Source: Hyalella azteca (lineage: Eukaryota; Arthropoda; Malacostraca; Amphipoda; Hyalellidae). Taken from it: DNA of 64,000 nucleotides. A program made the translations under genes and the position numbers. The DNA lies in assembly GCF_000764305.2 (NCBI RefSeq), contig NW_025944650.1, forward strand, positions 1-64,000. The letters are read 5' to 3'. Below, in pieces: positions 1-12,465 of this stretch. Under the pieces are notes generated by a model. It made no database searches. It worked only from the letters and a program-made list of their open reading frames with translations, and was not told the DNA's origin. Position 1 is the stretch's first letter; each line of letters begins with the position of its first letter.

Positions 1-1305
1 CCGTTCCAACTGGTCATAGAATATTACTCTTTTTATTTTCAAATCTTTCATGAGGCAGTACGCACTCAAGATAGCTGATGCACGATAAATTAGCAGCAAT
101 GTGCTTAATTTTTTCATGACGAAGAACATGTGCTTGAGTACAGTTTGATTAGGAAGAAACCTAAATCTCAAAATATATTTCATTTTGGTGACCATCTGTT
201 GGCAAGTGTGGCTGTCACAAAAATGGTCCTTAATTTGGTTTCCTTAAGTTATTCTCAGTGGTGAACCTGCTGCACACGCAACAGGAGTCCAACAGGTGAA
301 CCCAGCAAATATTCTTGTAAATTAAAAGCTAACAATCATCGAAAGAGGCTTTCCGTGAATGCCACTTTCGCAATCTTCAAGTGACTGGGTAATACGAAAA
401 AATTTAAATCAGCGATGTATTAGGGTGGTTCATTATTTTTTTTTTAATCTCAACTGTGGTCCCGAAATTTGTAACTTTGCAAATCTATTGGGCATTCTGT
501 AACAACTTACTTAGAAAACTACATCATTGAACACATGCAAATGTAATATTACCTCTTACATCGCAAAAAGTCATTTATGCTTGCAAAAAATTTCGGGAAA
601 TGGTCGGGTTTTTCGTTGTATGTTACATCCATTTCTGTAATTCAATACCAGTTTAATCAAGTTGCTTTGTTTGCATTATTACAGCGTGAATATGACTATG
701 TATTTTTCTTTTCTGTAGCTTCAACTTGTGCTCTACATAGGAATTGCTAACGAAGCCGAAGCAATAGCAAGGCAAGAACAAGAAATTGTACGAGTCGGAT
801 GATCTGGTTGCCAAGAATAAACAACGTGTAATGGTTGCCTGACTACCATTACTGCCTGACATGTTTAGCAAATGGAAGGCCAGAAGCAAATTGTCAGCTT
901 TATCATGGAGGCATTTACCACCAAAACCGTCACAAAGATCGCTGGCACAAGCTTGAAAACCTATGCATAGGGGTATATGCTCGAGAGGACACCTCTGGAG
1001 TCAAAAACAGCAGTGGTTAACCTGCGGCGGTGGTGATCGTTACGTTAAGATCAACCGTTACAACTGGTCAAAGAATACTAGTTTTTATTTATAAATCTTT
1101 CATGAGGCAGCACGTACAGTGTATTAAGGCATTTAAGAATTTTAAATAAAGCTCTTTCTACTTCCAGTGAAGTAGACAAACATTTAAATTTATTTTTTAT
1201 TGACAATTATATGAACTTGACAGCTAATTTATCGTGCGTCAGCTAAGTTGAGTGCGCGCTGCCTCATGAAAATTTAAAAGTAAAAATACCAAAGTAGCGT
1301 GCTGC
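1..1305. repeat. Fold-back repeat cluster
   Basis: The first ~100 bases recur directly at 1054-1113 and inverted at 1221-1305; all three share the core CTTTCATGAGGCAG. The 1054-1113 and 1221-1305 copies face each other across ~110 bases and could form a hairpin. The 5' part may continue outside the window. Between the copies I see only AT-rich sequence and short open frames with no recognisable domain. It is probably a non-autonomous transposon relic; no target duplication was identified. Confidence 0.6.
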
Positions 1306-1604
1306 TAATCTAGATGCGCAGGATCATCGATCTTCTGTAACGGTCGATGGTGCGCTTGGTGCTGATCTCGCTCATGCTTATGGTACTGACAATCCTTGTA
1401 GTAGTGATCTTGGTGACAATCCTGTTGTCATTCCAGATAATAGTCCGGTTGTAGGGAAAGCTGGCGTCAATCCTGTTACGGATGAACATCAGTCTTTGTT
1501 CGACAATCTGTTACCATCTGGCGCCGTCAACAGGAGCTCAGATGGACGGCACCGGGATAAAGACCATACAAGATAAGCTGTCAACTCTCACGAACTTCGA
1601 ACAG

Positions 1605-1796
1605 TCAATCGGTGCCAAAAGCAGCCCCGGTGACAGCTAAGAACCTCGCGGAACTTATGGAGAATGAGTTCCTAGAGGTTGCACCTTCAGGCGAAGACAC
1701 CGTGTTTTGCTGCATCCCCTGCCTCCAGACGCATTCCCAAGCCCGCCTACTATCTGAGGACAGCACAATAGCAGATGTGCAGCGCATTGTGAGTTT
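1605..1796 (+). other. Exon-like coding fragment, unrecognised
   Basis: An open frame runs through about 60 codons with balanced amino-acid use, including a CCIPC cysteine cluster, and stops being plausible exactly at a good 5' splice site (CATT|GTGAGT). A potential 3' splice site (CAAAAG) lies near 1613. It may be an exon of an undetected gene or a captured transposon-ORF piece. No neighbouring exon was found that would continue it, so this is weak. Confidence 0.2.
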
Positions 1797-2483
1797 CTTT
1801 TTGTTGTGAGAAGGCGAGCACTATGACTATTTATGGCTCATGGCATTAAGCCCTGTGACTAGGGACATTTAGCTCCTATGATATTTCTTCTTCGTAATTC
1901 CAAACGAAGATTAAACAACCGTTGAAATTTTGTCAAGCGCCTTCACAGTATGCAAGTTTCATAATTCCATTACTGTTGCGGAGCAAACTCTTACGTGTTG
2001 ATGTTAATACCATATAGGTGATCTTTACAGACTTTTTTACCTTTCATATTCTTTATTAAGAATACTTGAGTGCAATATATCTTTTCCGAATTATTCAGGA
2101 ACCCAAAGGGCAGTGCCACAATCGACACTATGCTACTATTGTTGTAACGAACAACTCCGCCCGCAGAACGGGTGGAGAAGTTGCTACAAGACGGCGACGT
2201 TTTTCTTAAATTCCGATACACGGTAACGAAATCTTTTACGGCGGAGTAGATATAAAACGGTATATGCGAAATAATTTATTCAATAAACCGTATGCAGGAA
2301 GTAATAAGAATTGCATGAATTCTGCCATTGCTTCGTTCAATGAAGGGCCAGCTGAAGCTTGAGGCGGATGACGTCATGCGGACGTCATCAAGCGGCATCT
2401 ATCTAGTAAATAGTGAAGATGACGTTAATTGACTGAGGAGAGCTTAGGGTCTCAATCGTTGTAATTGGATTTTGTCATCTGTT

Positions 2484-2531
2484 TATGATTCTGGCAATTA
2501 GCGAGTTTATGATTCTGTCAATTAGCGAGTT
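2484..2531. repeat. 24-bp tandem duplication
   Basis: Two adjacent 24-base copies of TATGATTCTGNCAATTAGCG plus four bases, differing at one site. The surrounding 1.8-3.5 kb holds no supportable gene. A CRE-like palindrome TGACGTCA occurs at 2369-2376 and is half-repeated at 2381. Confidence 0.6.
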
Positions 2532-3554
2532 TAGCAATCATTTAATCAATTTGGGACCAGTTATCGATCAATTGGTCAATTACATAGGATTAATCTGAAA
2601 AATCAATTCATCTTATTTGCTCTATTGACAAAAATAGATTAGATCAGTTGGCCCTACATCTTTATTATAAATCAGGCCGTGAAGCGGCTATTAGATCTTC
2701 AACCTAGCACCATCCTTGACAATGAATTACGCCCTGTCATTGCCGGACTTACAGTGTACTGAATGAAGACTCGGCCTTCATGGTAAGTTCGATCCAGCTG
2801 AGTGTTCGAAGAGAGGTCCATCATCCCGGGACGGCTGGTGCAGGTTTAGATTATGGATTCGTGAGACGTCTGTCTACAAGGCCAGGGCACATAATTTGGA
2901 GGATTCAAACGTAAACATCACGAGGTCGGCACGAACGCAGGTTCACGATCTCCGTAGCAACATTAGGATCCAAATCCGTCCTTCCATCCAAAATCACTGT
3001 CTTCTACTGTAGCCACAGCGCTGTTGTCGCTGTCGCACCCTGGCTTTTCCTTGCTTAGAATTTATTAGTATCGCGGGCAATTGGGGGCGAAAAATTTGTC
3101 AAAAGTCAAACAGGTGTAGGGTCAGATCTAATGTATAATGGATTTGGTACTTTATGATTCGATAATGTGGCAATTTATTTTATCCCTCTATATACAACAC
3201 CATTCGAATATCATGATATTCGATACACGGTGGCTGGCTATCTCTCCGGCATGACGGACAACGGCCACTTGACTGCAGTGCAGGAATTTCAACGCAATTA
3301 GGCTCAAAAGAGTCGTAACGCAGAGGTAGTAAATAATCTTTTGCGCTGCGCCGTAGTGGACATCAAAACGGCCGCTGCTGGAATGCATTTTGAAACTCTT
3401 GTCAGCCTTTTGACCATGTCAGGTACGAACGTTGGGAATATTGGACTGGATTGTCAGTGTATTATATTTCTTTACTAGAAATAGGTGATGACTAACATCA
3501 TCAAGGACAGCTTTCCACCTTGGGCTTATATAAAAAGCCTGTTTTATTCTTTGC

Positions 3555-3643
3555 GACTGGAAAGAAGCCCAATGACAACCCTGTTCAAAAAAGGTGATAG
3601 AAGTAACCCCGGTAACTACCGTCCTGTAAGTCTCACAAGTGTT
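3555..3643 (+). mobile_element. LINE reverse transcriptase fragment (upstream part)
   Basis: The + frame encodes the conserved non-LTR reverse-transcriptase stretch LFKKGDRSNPGNYRPVSLTS. This lies just upstream of the catalytic palm in CR1/L2/Jockey-like elements. The frame stops at AGTGTT (3638-3643), where a second retroelement end has inserted, and resumes after the duplicated AGTGTT at 3896-3901. Together with 3902-4590 it is one decayed LINE copy. Confidence 0.8.
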
Positions 3644-3895
3644 AACATAACATAACATAATGATGTCGGCGCTGAAATGTAGGCCTGATGTGGCCTGTCG
3701 CCGATTCTTTTCCTTTTCGTGCCTTGTTCATAGATCTAAACTCGTATCATTTGATCGGATCTTTTCATGACTGACGATAGTTTGAAGTAGCTACTAGACT
3801 TCCACCGGGTTCGATAAGGAGCTAGGCATTTCAAATCTGAACATATATTTTTTCATAGCTTTATCTAGTCTGTTCTTGAACGCGTTCATACTTGG
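3644..3895 (-). mobile_element. Nested 5'-truncated LINE 3' end
   Basis: Read on the - strand, this begins with the typical carboxy end of non-LTR ORF2 (residues NAFKNRLDK), reaches a stop, then a 3' UTR containing AAGAATCGGCGACAGGCC. It ends in a short tandem tail, ATGTT repeated with an A spacer (seen as AACATA repeats at 3644-3660 on +). It is flanked by a perfect 6-bp duplication AGTGTT. It therefore inserted antisense into an older LINE; only about 250 bases of the 3' end were copied, as expected for target-primed reverse transcription. Confidence 0.8.
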
Positions 3896-3901
3896 AGTGT
3901 T

Positions 3902-4590
3902 GTGTGTAAGGTGATGGAATCGGTTATGAGGGATAAGATTATCGATCACTTGACTGTTAACCATCTTCTATCAGACAGTCAGCATGGCTTTATTGCTGGC
4001 AGATCATGCACCACTAATCTCCTGTCTACCTTGAATAATTGGACTCGCCTGCTGGACGAAAGGGAGCCAGTGTATGCACTGTACCTCGATTTTGCCAAGG
4101 CATTTGATAGTATTCCGCATGAGCGACTGTTACGTAAAGTGAATTCTTCGAGAATAGAGGGAAATGTACTCCAATGGATCAGGAATTTCCTAGTAGGCAG
4201 AAGACAACGTGTCAGCATTAACGGAACCGTATCAGACTGGGTAACTGCATATAAGCGTTCTTGGGCCTGTTTTGTTTGTCGCTTTTATAAACGATCTACC
4301 AGAAGTAGTGTCAAGCGCCTGTGCTCCATGTATGCCGATGACACAAAAGTTTATAATACAGTTAAGGATGTGTCAAATAAAATGCAACTGCAAAATGATC
4401 TTGATAGTTTAGTTGACTGGGCTGATGCGTGGCAGCTGCAATTCAATGCTGACAAGTGTAAAGTACTTCACCTCGGCAAGAACAATGAACAGCAAGCTTA
4501 CAGCATGAGAAGACATGGTTGCAACGAGAGGGTTATGATTGAGAAGTCTTGCGTGGAAAAAGATCTTGGAGTTTGGGTGATGAACAACTT
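3902..4590 (+). pseudogene. LINE reverse transcriptase, degenerate
   Basis: The translation shows reverse-transcriptase landmarks in order: QHGFIAGRSCTTNLL, the first catalytic aspartate in YLDFAKAFDSIPH, and the YADD box at about 4330. The thumb-proximal FNADKCKVLHLGK and EKDLGV follow. Between ~4250 and ~4320 the frame leaves and re-enters the family frame: the segment for LGPVLFVAFINDLPE lies in another frame and the conserved GIPQGS box is deleted. The copy is therefore dead. After EKDLGV the match ends and a 26-base stretch (AACTTTTTCTCACCTCAGAT core) is duplicated at 4583-4640. Confidence 0.85.
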
Positions 4591-4690
4591 TTTCTCACCT
4601 CAGATCAGAACAACTTTTTCTCACCTCAGATCACAATCGGCGTTCAAGAACCATTCACAGTTTCTCCCAGATGTTGATGATCATCGTAGC

Positions 4691-7270
4691 TCATAGCAAT
4701 CGTTTCGATTTAGATCGCCGGCTACGAACTTCGATTCCTGCGTGGGTGATCTCCACATTTCTTTCCTCCTCATTGTCACTCGACGAAGCGAAAGAAACAA
4801 AATAGTTTCAGGAGCTTCTGACTTGTTGGCCACTAATTGATTGGCTGTGGGTCCAGACAAATCCTCAATGACTCTTCTTACACCCCTCCGCCTCAGTCTG
4901 GGGTGATGCTAATATAATTAATATGATGCGTGAATGTGGATGCAAAAATTAGGTTTAGATCAATTCCAAGGTATCCCGTACATTTCCCCGATGTAAATTT
5001 TTTAAGCCGTTTGAGACAACCTATCGTTTTTTCAAATTTTTAGAGGGAAAATATTACAATCAACTTATTTCATTTCTCGCATTCATTGAAAATTAGAGTG
5101 GGATTATCATTAGTAATGTTATTGCTTGCATTAAGACATAAGAATAACAATAATATTAATAATGTATTCATGTAAGAAAGAACATAGGATACGTACGAAT
5201 AAAAGTACCAGTTAACGTAGAACGTAGATAATTTGTTTCGTTCATGTCCATGTTAAACGTAATCAATATATCGATTGAACTAAATAGTCAAAAGTTTATT
5301 CTACCATTTTTCACAGTACGAATATGTCACCCAATCATAATTTTAATTTTGCACTAAGGGTCGGAGACGTGCGAATGAGCTAAGGCTTAGCCTAGCTGTC
5401 GTTCATTTTTAGTTGATCAACTCAGTGTTATTTTGCGAATAATTTTATAGGCACCTCTATCAGGTATGCAAACTTCACTCACGATCTCGGCATGTTTTAG
5501 TAATTCAGTGGAAGATTCGCGAAGCTCGCTTGTATTTTTGATAAGTTCACATTGAGAAGAACGTCACACGAATTTCAAAATAAACATAATTGTATATATT
5601 TACTGTTGAATTTACTGTATTGTTATTCTTACGCAGTTAAAATATTCCAGTGATCATTATAATGTTTGTTTAATGTCATTGTAATCGCAATTTTTCAAAT
5701 GTACGCTTCACGTAAACTTTCTGTTTAGACCTTCAGTCATCCGACCGAAGTTTACCTAGACATAAATTGTCATTCATAGTCAAACCTCGTTAGTGGCGAA
5801 ATACTTCGGTGAGTTTAGTCCTGCAGTTTATTAGTCTTTCATTATTGATTCTGATATGATACATTTTTTGGTTAACTTGGATATAATTTTGCTTATATTT
5901 GGTTATCTTGTGTATTAATATAGTTAATATTTCTGATGTCATTCTTACAGAAACTATGTTTTCAAGAATACCCAATAAAACTCCTTGAAACCTGAGTATC
6001 GAAATTTCGCCTAAGCCACTAGGGCTTAACAGTCATGTTTTGCGTCACGGCCAGTAGTGGGCGCCACTTGAATTGGCCAGCACCACTGAACCAGCAGCCA
6101 CTAATTATCGTGTTACATTCAATGTCATAATGATAATAATTACAATGAAACAAGTTTCTTAACTTCAGTCAATTTACAGTGCAGTCAACTAGTTGTTAGG
6201 GAGGTTTATTATCTACTAAATCACTGTATCGCTGACACGTGATAGCTTGGGGATTTCGGACAGCGCTCTTTAATCGCACTTTCTTTTATTGATTCAGTGA
6301 TTTTAATCCTTTACGCTGAAACGCTTCAGTATAAAATGCTTATATTGTGCCAAACCAGCTTAGTAATAAGTTAAATTCCGAGCCGCGCTCGACAGGTCAG
6401 AGCCAAATTTCTCTGTCACGACTCTGCAGTAACGCGAATGATCCTGTTGAATGTTTTTGTATTTGCTGAACATATATATAATTTTCAAGATTCATTGATG
6501 AACTGGCATGGGGTTATTAAAAGTAAACAGCGACTTGATTATAAAAAAGACGCATGCAATGAAGCGTAGTGATATAATCCCGACAGTAATTATTGAAGAA
6601 ATGCAGCCCAGTGGTTCTTGCTCACTGAAAGTAATATGTTGCTGCGGCGTATGTTAGCGTGCATATATTATTATAGTTGTGAAAATAAGAGGATGTTTAT
6701 GTCTGTTAATTTATAACATTTACCCATAGGTGCCTTGATGTGTAAAACATGGGTACGAGTGATACGCGGATATTCGTTAACACACCCATTATCTTTACAT
6801 TTAAACATTCAACATTCGCCTTACCTGCGCATGCGTAAGATAATACTATCTATTAGTAGGTATCCACAAATCTGCATCTTGATGATATGAATAAGATGGC
6901 CGTAGTAATCTTCTTTTAAACTTTTGTCTGATTGACCTGACAACCTTTCACCCGCCCGTATGTTGAATCACTGTACAATTGCTGGTTGATTGGAAGGAAG
7001 TTGCACATTTCCTGAAAATTGGCCACTAAAAAGACGAACGAATGTATTTCCAGCAGATTAAAATCAATGTCAGGGAATTCGCTGCATTCACATGAAGCTG
7101 CATTCACTCAATTATAAATTGATTTTCTATTTTGTACGAATTCGCTAAAATATCAAAGAATACTTTACATAATGCTTTATGGCTATCGTGGTGACCAATA
7201 ATGGGCATCTCTAAACAATTTCAATTCGATTAAATATTAGTAACATGAAAATATACTAAACTAATAATAT
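4691..7270. other. Long AT-rich stretch without recognised gene
   Basis: No open frame here carries a recognisable domain, splice-bounded exon or RNA gene. Short frames such as 5790-5975 and 6916-7107 on the - strand have AT-driven composition and are probably chance. Confidence 0.5.
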
Positions 7271-7289
7271 ACTATATTAGTAATATATT

Positions 7290-7505
7290 AAAGTTTAATA
7301 TAACATGCTTAGAAAATTTCAGCTCCTTGTCGACATAAACTCCGAGATCTTTTTCCACACTAGACTTTTCAATCATTACTCTCTCGTTGCAACCATGTCT
7401 TCTCATACTGTAATCTTGCTGTTCATTGTTCTTCCCGAGGTATAGTACTTTACACTTGTCAGCATTAAACCGCAGCTGCCAAGTAGCTTTTGTTGCCCAT
7501 ATTTT
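7290..7505 (-). pseudogene. LINE reverse transcriptase scrap
   Basis: The - strand encodes FNADKCKVLYLGKNNEQQ followed by SMRRHGCNERVMIEKS and EKDLGVYVDKELKFS. It is nearly identical to the corresponding segment of the + strand LINE at 4436-4570, so both belong to one family. This copy keeps a little more of the carboxy side (YVDKELKFSKH). It is about 70 codons long with no flanking RT motifs, so it is an isolated fragment. Confidence 0.8.
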
Positions 7506-7519
7506 ATAATTTCGCAATC

Positions 7520-9245
7520 GCGTTCAAGATGTTCATATATATTGTGCTAACCGCCCTGGGCTAGAATTTAATGAAATTAAGATTTTGAGTAAAAATTCAT
7601 TGCGTTGCATGTTTATTGTTGTGATCGCATTTTATTTATTGGATTTTTTATGAACTATTCTCAATGCTTATATCAGCAGAATAAGGTGAAATCTAAGGCA
7701 CAAAACTTGGTAAACACCGTGATAACTAGTAGCTTAGACTAATTCAAATCATATGCTCTAAAAGCAAATCAGTTTCTTGGGATTCAGTATTTTTCTAATG
7801 CTAGTAATTTCGAGTGCTATACTGGCCACAAGTTGCTTGAAGTTGAATACGAAACTGGCCCGCTGTATTACATTTCGCTATAAAATTACACTCTATTCAA
7901 ACACTGATTACTTACGTTGCTCTGAAGGCTCCAAAAATTTCGCCTAACTACTGAAAAACATTCTGTTATTTAGTCAATATCTGCGCAAACACAGAAGGTT
8001 GTCATACATCATAATAAAATTAGCAAGACAAGCAATTAGAGAAATTCTTATATCTCTCAATTCTACTGAATAATCATTTCCATGATATTCAAAACATACT
8101 AGATAGTCAGACTGGATCTGTCTAATTAATACTGAATGATTTATAATGTGCTACACAGCCTACACATTATTTACTTGTTAGCACTGACCACTTGAATGTT
8201 TCAATTTAGGAGATTCAAACTTCTCTTAGAGAAACACGAGTCAGTATGTTAAAAAGAAACATGACATTGCTAAATTAAATGGCGAGTTAATTAAACCCCA
8301 ATCGATTAAATAAGTCATTTTATAATCATTAATTACAGCTCCGTCAATCTGCTTCAGTCACTCGGATAACTAATTTCCACACTTGACTCTGGCAGGCCTA
8401 GACAAGCTTTAGATTCACGTTTGCAGATGGCGATCGCAGTCACCCACAAGATTTCTAATTTAACACGACACATGTTAGCTAATCTCACAGAAATAAATGT
8501 TCTCGCTCCTATACTCGATGTCAACTACAAGTGTTTTAAGTACAATTGTATTATTTTACTCTAATGGCACCTTAAAATAACGAAATATGGGCGCGAAAAC
8601 GGCTGTAGCGTGTTACGAATGCACAGGACGCCCCCAGTTTAAATCCTAGCGTCGGTTCCGTTTCCAACTTCCCGAGAAATCCTTTGAGTTTACAAGACGT
8701 TTTCCTTCTTCGTATCCTTCGCGTATTTATTTTATAAACGCGACACACAACACCATCACGCAGACGGATTGACGTGACTCAATGGAAGTGACGTACAGTA
8801 ACTACGAGACAGAAAACCCAATACGGAACAAACCAATCATGACACCCTCTACCACCCATCGAGTCTCGAGCGACTCAACCACTGCCTTCAAATTCATCAT
8901 CATCAATCATCATTAGCATCATCATCCCCTCCCCCACTTCTTATTCATCATAATCATTAAGAAAATACAAGAAAAATAAATAAAAAAAAGCTAGAATGCA
9001 TGTGTATATCTAAGTAGAGAATCGCCACCCTCCCATCACATTCTTTTCCAGAACCAACCAAAGCCGCAAAGGGTTCCCAAACCCTTTTTCAACCCCCCAA
9101 CCACCTATAACCAAACAAATCATGCGCAATGCGCCTTTTCATTTCTACTGTCTTTTCCATTTCTCCTTCCTCTTTCTGACCACTCTGCGGCACCTATTGT
9201 TCTCTTCCACTCTTTTTTGGTGGCACCGCAACAACAAAAAATTAG
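7520..9245. other. AT-rich stretch without recognised gene
   Basis: No coding exon is supported. An ATC-rich microsatellite occurs at 8890-8929. Base composition becomes richer in C and less AT-rich from about 8600 to 9700, but no open frame or promoter could be assigned with confidence. Confidence 0.4.
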
Positions 9246-9246
9246 A

Positions 9247-9374
9247 TCAGTACTCACTGCATTGAGTGACAGAGAGCGCATTTTCTCGTGATCTCTCACC
9301 CCCCGAAGTCACGGACGAACGGATATGACGAGTACAATAGCGCCTTTTTTTCATAAATGAGAAAATGCACTAAT
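9247..9374 (+). mobile_element. Small TIR element (AGCGCATTTTCTC family), copy 1
   Basis: AGCGCATTTTCTCG at 9275-9288 faces its complement TGAGAAAATGCACT at 9360-9373. The inside carries GACGAACGGATATGACGAG and ACAATAGCGCCTTTTT, and the left shoulder reads CAGTACTCACTGC-TGAGTGAC. The same shoulder, termini and interior recur at 42362-42508 (with a GACG minisatellite) and, truncated, at 50229-50330. It is a non-autonomous element of unknown superfamily. Confidence 0.7.
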
Positions 9375-10239
9375 AAGCGACGCAGTTATATATACTACAA
9401 AGGTCGAGGCGGTACTGGGCACACTCGAGCCTCGACAAACTCAAAACAACTTGAGGTGCTTCGTGTGCAATCTATCAGCTAGTCGCCTCCGAAGACGTTA
9501 ATCAATCACAAAATATGTATTTGGAGTCGACTCAACTAATCGACGCAACTAGTTACTCCGTGTATAAGCTCCGAAGTATAACCGAGCAATCGATGACGCA
9601 CAATCGAGTAAAAACTATTTTACTTTTGACGTCTAATGAGCTATTCATCTTGCATAATAATTTAATATTGTTATCATCTTGATTTTGCTTAAGATCGAGG
9701 ACGATCTTCTCCGGGGACCGAGAGATCTCGGAGAGTAGTTTGTGGATACAAATCCTCATGAGTTTACCAGCAGACCTGCAGACTTAGTCGGCTCTGAGTC
9801 CACTGTGTCACTGAGAGATTACCTCACGCTGAGTCGACAGCTTATACAGCATTTGCGTCACGAAGACAACAACCCGGTTAACGGAGGTACGAAGTCTATA
9901 AATGGGCTGGGATTAGCCTGGGAACCATTATTAGTAATGCCCCCAGTAGCTGACAACGGTCGACGTCTTAGCCTATACCTGTATTATACCTCGCATGTGT
10001 TACCACCCTGTATCAAAATAATTTCTCTAGACTGATGTGTCTTACTTAAACCTCATGCACTTAGTCAACGAATCCCTGTCCTAAGGTTCAGATAGAAATA
10101 TGTAAGTCTGAAGTCGCGTAAACGCGCCTCCGGACTGTTTTCGACTTGCATTCACATCATCCTCACGGTCTCACCATTGAATAATTTACGAACACTTTTT
10201 CACTGGCTATTGTATGCGTGATATTCACTGGCAACTCCG

Positions 10240-10420
10240 TACATGTGCCCTGTGTGTGAGTTGAAAGTTGACAAGTTATTTAATTTTGCTCGATACTACA
10301 TGATTCACTCTGGCAAGCAACCTTTTGCTTGTATGCATTGCCCATACCGTGGTGTGCGCCGTGCGGCGGGAAACGCTCAATAAGCATATAGAAAACACCG
10401 CCACAGATCAACGAGTCGAG
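10240..10420 (+). pseudogene. Decayed C2H2 zinc-finger exon
   Basis: From TAC at 10240 the frame reads YMCPVCELKVDKLFNF, then ARYYMIHSGKQPF, then ACMHCPYRGVRR. This is the C-x2-C, linker-like SGKQPF and second C-x2-C of a classical two-finger segment. The first histidine of finger 1 is replaced by tyrosine. Near 10370 the reading frame slips: the expected helix (RRETLNKHIENT) continues in another frame while the original frame hits a stop at 10381. Both changes argue for a dead exon or retroposed piece of a BTB/ZF-type arthropod gene; no BTB exon was found nearby. Confidence 0.6.
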
Positions 10421-10429
10421 AATCATGAA

Positions 10430-11900
10430 TACCACTCAAACATACTTGATTATGTCTGAGGGATTTTGGAGAGTAAAATCAAACGCTATTAAATTTGGAG
10501 AGTTTAATGTCCCTGATTTGATTTATTGAATATTAAAGTTCCAAGTACTGTTACTTTGTCGTCGTGAGAATTGCTATGTAACACCCAATTGAATGACAGC
10601 GTTACCGTAAAAATATTGAATGCAATCTTCAGTTTCTAATGCCAGGTGGAAGTTTCAGAAGACGAGAAAGAATGGAACTGCGAACCAACAAAACTGTTTG
10701 AACTTTTCTTTATTCACCTCTATGGAAGACCAATTTACCAAAATATTCGTAAAATATTTTTAAATCTTTATATTATTTTTTTAAATATTACAAGTTAGTG
10801 AAATTACATAAGTTTCAAGCTGCTAACGTGTCGCACGTAATTTTTATTGCAAGAAAAACGCTCATTGAAAGTTTTCATGATTAACACGTATTTTTTGCGA
10901 TAATTTCAATGTTTATATACAAAGTAAGTACAGTTTCGAGTGTTTAAATATTTCCCGACAATTTTCGTGTTGGTCCAGAGGTTACAGCAGAGTACCGATC
11001 CCAGTTTCCTGTGTAGAAACGCGATAAGCTGTGAAAAATCTGCGATGGTCAGAATGGTGACAGACCTAATTTAGTTATCAATGCTGATACCGCGAACATT
11101 TAGTTTTATTTTAAAAAGTCTTGTTTGATTGATGACAAAAACAGATGCGTAAAATTTATGCGACCACAAATCCCTGTACTTGAATAAATTGTATATAATT
11201 TTTATCCCAGATAAAGATTAAATTCCTCGTGAATGCAAGTAAAATCAATTAATTAATAATAATCTACTTGAAGGAAAATCGGTAGCGCCCAACATAGGTT
11301 ATGCGGCGATATACGCCATCCGCACAGAAGACAGTTATGGTAGAGCCTTGCAGTTGAGCGGTAGCATTTATGTTAAAAAAAAGTGCAGCGATAACATAAT
11401 TAGGCTAAACTTGAATTTTGGTGGAAGAATTTCTGTTTTTGCTTCTATATATATATCGCTTCAAAATGACCGAGGGGCTACTATCACTTCAGTGGAACAA
11501 CCATAAGTTTACCTTGCATCAAATGCTCTCCAGTATCAGGAAAAAGGTGGGCAATTAAAAATTATGGTTGATGAAATGCAACTTATTTTGCAATTTGCAC
11601 TCCATGACTGTAGTTTGCTTGAGATGAGCTAGACATCAACTTCAACCTAAATTTAAATTTATTTAGGAGGCTTTGCCGCCTTTAGCCTAGCTTTAGGTAT
11701 GTGCACAAAAAACTTTACTCTGATCGTCTGTTGATGATAATTATAATACATTCAGTGTGAAATTCTGATGGTATTATTGCAGATTAACTACATCCAAAAA
11801 AAAGGGTGTTTTTTTTTTTAATTATATGTTTTTTGGGGTGTAGATTACGAATCTGAAATCCATTTTTGGCGGTCGGCATCGGAAAACCGATTTTTTTCAT
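10430..11900. other. AT-rich stretch without recognised gene
   Basis: No domain, exon or RNA gene could be supported. Poly-A/T runs and a short TA repeat near 11450 are the only visible structure. Confidence 0.4.
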
Positions 11901-11916
11901 AATTGATTTTACCACC

Positions 11917-12131
11917 CGGTCTAAGTTACCCCAAGAGCTGGGGTAACAAAGACCATCACTTTTTTTTAAATTTCATACAGATTATGAGAGGCAGGAGCCA
12001 GCAATTTGTGGTGAGTGAAGCTAGAGTTTAGACCTGTATTTTGCATGTTTCAATTCAAGTTTAATTTAGCTAGTAAAAAAATGGCATCATTTATAGAAAA
12101 AAAAGTGGTCTAAGTTACCCTATTTTACGGT
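11917..12131 (+). mobile_element. CCGTAAAATGGGG-family TIR element, partial copy
   Basis: Contains GGTCTAAGTTACCCC, then GAGCTGGGGTAAC, and ends with GTGGTCTAAGTTACCC plus ATTTTACGG followed by TA. It aligns in inverted orientation to 49250-49470 and shares its right terminus with 55483-55726. The left terminus is missing. It is a non-autonomous element of the family described at 49240-50226. Confidence 0.7.
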
Positions 12132-12132
12132 A

Positions 12133-12194
12133 CGCGAGTCGAACTGACAATAATAAAATGTAAGACATGTCCAGGTTACTTCTGACTCTTCCAG
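12133..12194 (+). repeat. 62-bp direct repeat, copy 1
   Basis: GCGAGTCGAACTGACAATAA and the following ~40 bases recur almost unchanged at 12951-13012. They bracket the 12.2-12.95 kb interval. Confidence 0.7.
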
Positions 12195-12319
12195 TTGTCC
12201 GCCTTGTCGGATACAGAACGTACGGTAATCGTAAACTGCGGCTGTTATACATACGAAATGTAAACAGAAGGTGTTCAGTGTTGCCATATGACTTTGGAGA
12301 AAATTTCTTCTAAAATAAA

Positions 12320-12450
12320 GATGGCCGGGATTGCACGAACACGTGCGCGAAGATAATCAATTTTCATTACATTGCGCCAACTGTGCACAGCAATAGCTTG
12401 AAAAAAGTGAAAATGCGCGGGAAAATTCACCGAAAACATACATCATCCTG
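12320..12450 (+). repeat. Dispersed repeat GATGGCCGGGATTG, copy 1
   Basis: About 130 bases from GATGGCCGGGATTGCACG to CATCATCCTGAGTGTGG are repeated at 14078-14215 with few changes. A diverged inverted piece with GTTGGCGCAATTCCTGGCC lies near 48310. No coding function is evident. Confidence 0.75.
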
Positions 12451-12465
12451 AGTGTGGACCAAATC

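Noticed and set aside
2669..2756. Coding-like fragment (KRLLDLQPSTILDNELRPVI)
   Set aside because: Composition looks protein-like, but it is under 30 codons, without splice sites or a recognisable family.
9742..10035. 97-codon + strand frame before the zinc-finger relic
   Set aside because: Opens with a non-ATG start, no domain, no splice-site evidence linking it to the zinc-finger segment.
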